64,000 bases of DNA, from contig NZ_JABJVN010000009.1 of assembly GCF_013618475.1 (NCBI RefSeq), positions 161,015 to 225,014 of the forward strand, in the 5' to 3' direction. The stretch's first letter is position 1; the number at the start of each line of letters is the position of its first letter. The stretch comes from Saccharibacillus deserti. GTDB lineage: Bacteria; Bacillota; Bacilli; Paenibacillales; Paenibacillaceae. Shown piece by piece: positions 61,989 to 64,000 of this stretch. A program made the translations under genes and the position numbers. A model generated the notes under the pieces. It saw only the letters and a program-made list of their open reading frames with translations, did no database searches and was not told the DNA's origin.

Positions 61989-62056
61989 GTTCGTATAATT
62001 CCGGGAATGGGCCCGGAAGTCTCTACGTGATCACCGTAAATGATCGCTCTACGAAG
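61989..62056 (+). promoter_or_regulatory. Purine riboswitch aptamer, guanine class
   Basis: P1 is TTCGTA (61990-61995)/TACGAA (62050-62055). P2 is TCCGGG/CCCGGA (62000-62005/62012-62017) with loop AATGGG. P3 is GTGATCA/TGATCGC (62027-62033/62041-62047) with loop CCGTAAA. J2/3 carries the conserved AGTCTCTAC. The specificity position in J3/1 (TCTACG) is C, which indicates guanine or hypoxanthine rather than adenine. It lies before a purine permease gene. Confidence 0.92.
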
Positions 62057-62124
62057 CGGGAAGAAGGCATTTTGCGGCTCAAGGGATTTCCCCACGGCGC
62101 GCAGGGCCGATTTTCCCGGTTCCA

Positions 62125-62163
62125 AGAGCACCGGAGGCGACAATGTCGAATCCGGTCTCTTTT
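62125..62163 (+). terminator. Expression-platform terminator of the purine riboswitch
   Basis: AGAG-c-ACCGGA pairs with TCCGGT-CTCT, enclosing CGAC-aat-GTCG, and runs into CTCTTTTG. CCGGT at 62116-62120 can instead pair with ACCGG (62130-62134), a likely antiterminator. An ATG at 62143 lies inside the hairpin and is therefore not the gene start. Confidence 0.8.
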
Positions 62164-62205
62164 GTCGTTCCCCCATTTAGATTTCCGAGGAGGAAAAATT
62201 GTATC

Positions 62206-63597
62206 ATGGAAAAGTTCTTTAAACTCAAAGAACACGGCACCACATTCAGAACGGAAATTATTGCCGGTCTGACGACTTTCATCACGATGGCCTATATCCT
62301 GATCGTGAACATTTCGTTCCTCGGTCCGGACGGCGCGGGTATTCCGGCTTCGGGCGTGTTCTTTGCCACAGCCGTAGGCGCGGGCCTCGTTACCATCCTG
62401 ATGGGTCTGGTTGCCAACATTCCCGTGGCGCTGGCGCCGGGTATGGGACTCAACGCGTACTTTATGACCGTCGTATTGAGCTCGAACGGCGCGATCACCT
62501 GGCAGGCGGCGCTCGGCGCGGTCTTCATCTCGGGTATCATCTTCATCATCTTGACCGTAACGAAGATTCGCCAAATGCTGATTGTGGCCGTTCCGTCTTC
62601 GATCAAGGCGGCCATAACCGTCGGCATCGGACTGTTCGTCACCATTATCGGGATGAAGCTCGGCAACATCATCTCCGCTTCCGCGACGGTAACGGGAATC
62701 ACGGACGTGGCTCAGCTTCAGGCTCCGGTAACGGTGCTGGGCTCGAACTTCCAGTTGGCGCTCGGCGACTTCATGCACCAGAAAGATACGCTGCTGTCGC
62801 TGATCGGGATCTTCATTATCGGCGCTTTGATGGTCATGCGAATTCGGGGAGCGCTGCTGATCGGGATCGTGCTGGTTACGCTGATCGGCATCCCGATGGG
62901 CGTTACGAACCTGAGCGGCCTGTCCACGGGAAGCTGGATCCCTTCGTTCGGAGATCTGGCTGTCGGGCAACTGGATATCATGGGCGCCCTGCAGCTTGGA
63001 TTGTTCGAGATCGTGTTTGTCTTCACCTTCGTTGAACTGTTCGATACCTTCGGCACGCTGGTCGGTACGGCGGAACGTGCGGGTCTGATGAAGAACAAGG
63101 AAGAAGGCGAGAAAAAAATCGGTAGAGCCATGCTGGTTGACGCGGTCGGCGTCAGCACAGGCGCGGTTCTCGGTACAAGCACCATCACTTCCTACGTAGA
63201 AAGCACCGCGGGAATTGCGGAAGGCGGACGTACCGGACTGACATCGGTTACGACAGGCATACTGTTCCTGCTGGCGATGTTCATCGCGCCGCTTGCCCTG
63301 GTCGTTCCTTCGGCGGCAACGGCTCCGGCTCTGATCATGGTGGGCGTTCTGATGATCTCCCAGGTTCGCAGCATCGATTGGGATGATATGATGCAGGCCA
63401 TTCCGGCTTTCCTGACGATCATCTTTATGCCTTTCACCAACGGGATAGCAAACGGTATTTCGGTCGGGATCCTCGCCTATGTCGTACTGGGCGGATTGAG
63501 CACCCTGTTTACGAGCCGCAAAGTGAAAATCCACTGGCTGATGTGGGTATTGGCTATCTTGGTACTTGCCCGCTACGTATTCCTTGGCGGAGAGTAA
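62206..63597 (+). CDS. pbuG: NCS2-family guanine/hypoxanthine permease
   Basis: This 463-residue transporter of the AzgA/PbuG branch of NCS2 has about thirteen membrane segments. Its hallmarks are EIIAGLTTFITMAYILIVNISFL at the start, the ALAPGMGLNAYF motif (about residue 77) and VFTFVELFDTFGTLVGTAERAGLM (about 273). The later GTSTITSYVESTAGIAEGGRTGLTSV segment is substrate-binding in the family. It imports purine bases with protons. The ATG at 62206 matches the family N-terminus and follows GAGGAGG. It is controlled by the purine riboswitch. A terminator follows. Confidence 0.92.
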   Translation: MEKFFKLKEHGTTFRTEIIAGLTTFITMAYILIVNISFLGPDGAGIPASGVFFATAVGAGLVTILMGLVANIPVALAPGMGLNAYFMTVVLSSNGAITWQAALGAVFISGIIFIILTVTKIRQMLIVAVPSSIKAAITVGIGLFVTIIGMKLGNIISASATVTGITDVAQLQAPVTVLGSNFQLALGDFMHQKDTLLSLIGIFIIGALMVMRIRGALLIGIVLVTLIGIPMGVTNLSGLSTGSWIPSFGDLAVGQLDIMGALQLGLFEIVFVFTFVELFDTFGTLVGTAERAGLMKNKEEGEKKIGRAMLVDAVGVSTGAVLGTSTITSYVESTAGIAEGGRTGLTSVTTGILFLLAMFIAPLALVVPSAATAPALIMVGVLMISQVRSIDWDDMMQAIPAFLTIIFMPFTNGIANGISVGILAYVVLGGLSTLFTSRKVKIHWLMWVLAILVLARYVFLGGE

Positions 63598-63645
63598 TTC
63601 AGAAAAAAGAGAAAGCTTCAAAAGGGAAAAGGTTCGGAAACGTTG

Positions 63646-63685
63646 AAAGCTGCCATTCGTCATGAGACGAGCGGCAGCTTTTTTT
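63646..63685 (+). terminator. Terminator of the purine permease gene
   Basis: AAAGCTGCC (63646-63654) pairs with GGCAGCTTT (63673-63681), with an inner CGTC/GACG, followed by T's. Confidence 0.88.
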
Positions 63686-63792
63686 GCTTTTTTGATAAAT
63701 GGAGAGCCGGAAGAATTCCGGCCTATTAATGAAGAGGAATTCTAGGTGTATTTCACGGCAAGATGTCCATTGGGATTTTTAATAAAAAGGGG

Positions 63793-63821
63793 TTGTTTTG
63801 CGTTTTGGAGGATGTTATAGT
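63793..63821 (+). promoter_or_regulatory. Upstream promoter of a downstream stable-RNA operon (candidate P1)
   Basis: TTGTTT (63793-63798) and the extended -10 TGTTATAGT (TATAGT at 63816-63821) are separated by 17 bp. No gene follows within the window. Confidence 0.5.
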
Positions 63822-63932
63822 CTAGGAACCGCCTTGAGAGAGTGCCGGTGCGGTTCGAACAAGTGAGCGAGTCCCAACCGGAATCGGACAAGACGCTTCG
63901 CAAGAAGCGGACAAAAAGATTTCAAAAAAGAC

Positions 63933-63961
63933 TTGCAAAACGAAAACGAACATGCTAATAT
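63933..63961 (+). promoter_or_regulatory. Downstream promoter of a stable-RNA operon (candidate P2)
   Basis: TTGCAA (63933-63938) and TAATAT (63956-63961), spaced by 17 bp, are followed by ATAAGAGTTGCTGCTGCGAGAG. That leader resembles rRNA operon leaders of Paenibacillus as I recall them. The tandem arrangement and the gene-free 400 bp fit an rrn operon starting just beyond the window. Confidence 0.5.
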
Positions 63962-64000
63962 ATAAGAGTTGCTGCTGCGAGAGAAACACAAACAGCGGAA

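Noticed and set aside
62143..62205. Upstream start codon for the purine permease
   Set aside because: It has a GGAGG sequence nearby but lies inside the riboswitch terminator, and the family N-terminus begins at 62206.
63840..63930. T-box leader at the right end
   Set aside because: Some GC-rich pairing and an AACCGG string are present, but the conserved T-box sequence and the specifier stem are missing.

Overview
The window is a chromosomal segment of a low-GC-phylum Gram-positive with a fairly GC-rich genome. Orthologues typical of Bacillales (EcsAB, bacilliredoxin, LipL, YtfP-type flavoprotein, UPF0154, an LCP-family protein, ComP-like kinase), GGAGG-type ribosome binding sites and intrinsic terminators at most gene ends point to Paenibacillaceae. 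A Saccharibacillus or Paenibacillus-like organism is my inference, not a database result. I see no phage, IS element, CRISPR array, tRNA or rRNA gene. The right end looks like tandem promoters of a stable-RNA operon.

Layout. 1-2.5 kb: a MocR-type regulator (cut by the window start) diverges from azlCD (branched-chain amino acid export) across a 12-bp inverted repeat. It is followed by a large, strongly self-complementary intergenic element (about 1704-1957) that I propose as a structured non-coding RNA. 2.5-13 kb: housekeeping and stress genes (ElaA-like acetyltransferase, DUF402 protein, MntH, PAP2 phosphatase, free-methionine sulfoxide reductase, DHA2 drug exporter with a MarR regulator, EcsAB, YtfP-type flavoprotein). 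13-21 kb: bacilliredoxin, nadE, acpS-mutY, sodA, queG, folE. 21-25 kb: lipoprotein, a TetR-linked ABC exporter and lipL. 25-36 kb: an IclR regulator whose GTTTCAT-N3-ATGAAAC operator recurs downstream of the aconitase promoter, then ddl, fabI and suhB-like genes. The 3' ends of ddl and fabI carry two related hairpins with unrelated stems but the same loop and tail, and ddl is also followed by an octamer tandem array.

36-49 kb: an SGNH hydrolase with a copper-amine-oxidase-like tail, a 1044-residue multi-PAS hybrid histidine kinase, an unusual AAA ATPase/TPR membrane protein pair, hemL, an LCP-family cell-wall ligase and a three-gene ABC-2 exporter. 49-55 kb: bcp, a 78-residue small protein, a DedA protein with a basic tail, guaA, a probably frameshifted small gene and a Bcr/CflA transporter. 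55-59.4 kb: an AT-richer cassette of a ComP-like kinase, a LuxR-type regulator, a short ABC ATPase, a membrane subunit and a 58-residue CxxC...CxxC peptide. This is my best candidate for an undescribed system. 59.6-61.7 kb: a translationally coupled DUF1349 / leucine-rich-repeat / MmcQ operon. 61.9-63.6 kb: a guanine-class purine riboswitch with its own terminator controlling an NCS2 purine permease.

Functional themes are metal and redox homeostasis (MntH, SodA, fRMsr, bacilliredoxin, Bcp), envelope biogenesis (Ddl, LCP, PAP2, DedA), cofactor synthesis (NadE, FolE, QueG, LipL, HemL, AcpS) and several regulated exporters.
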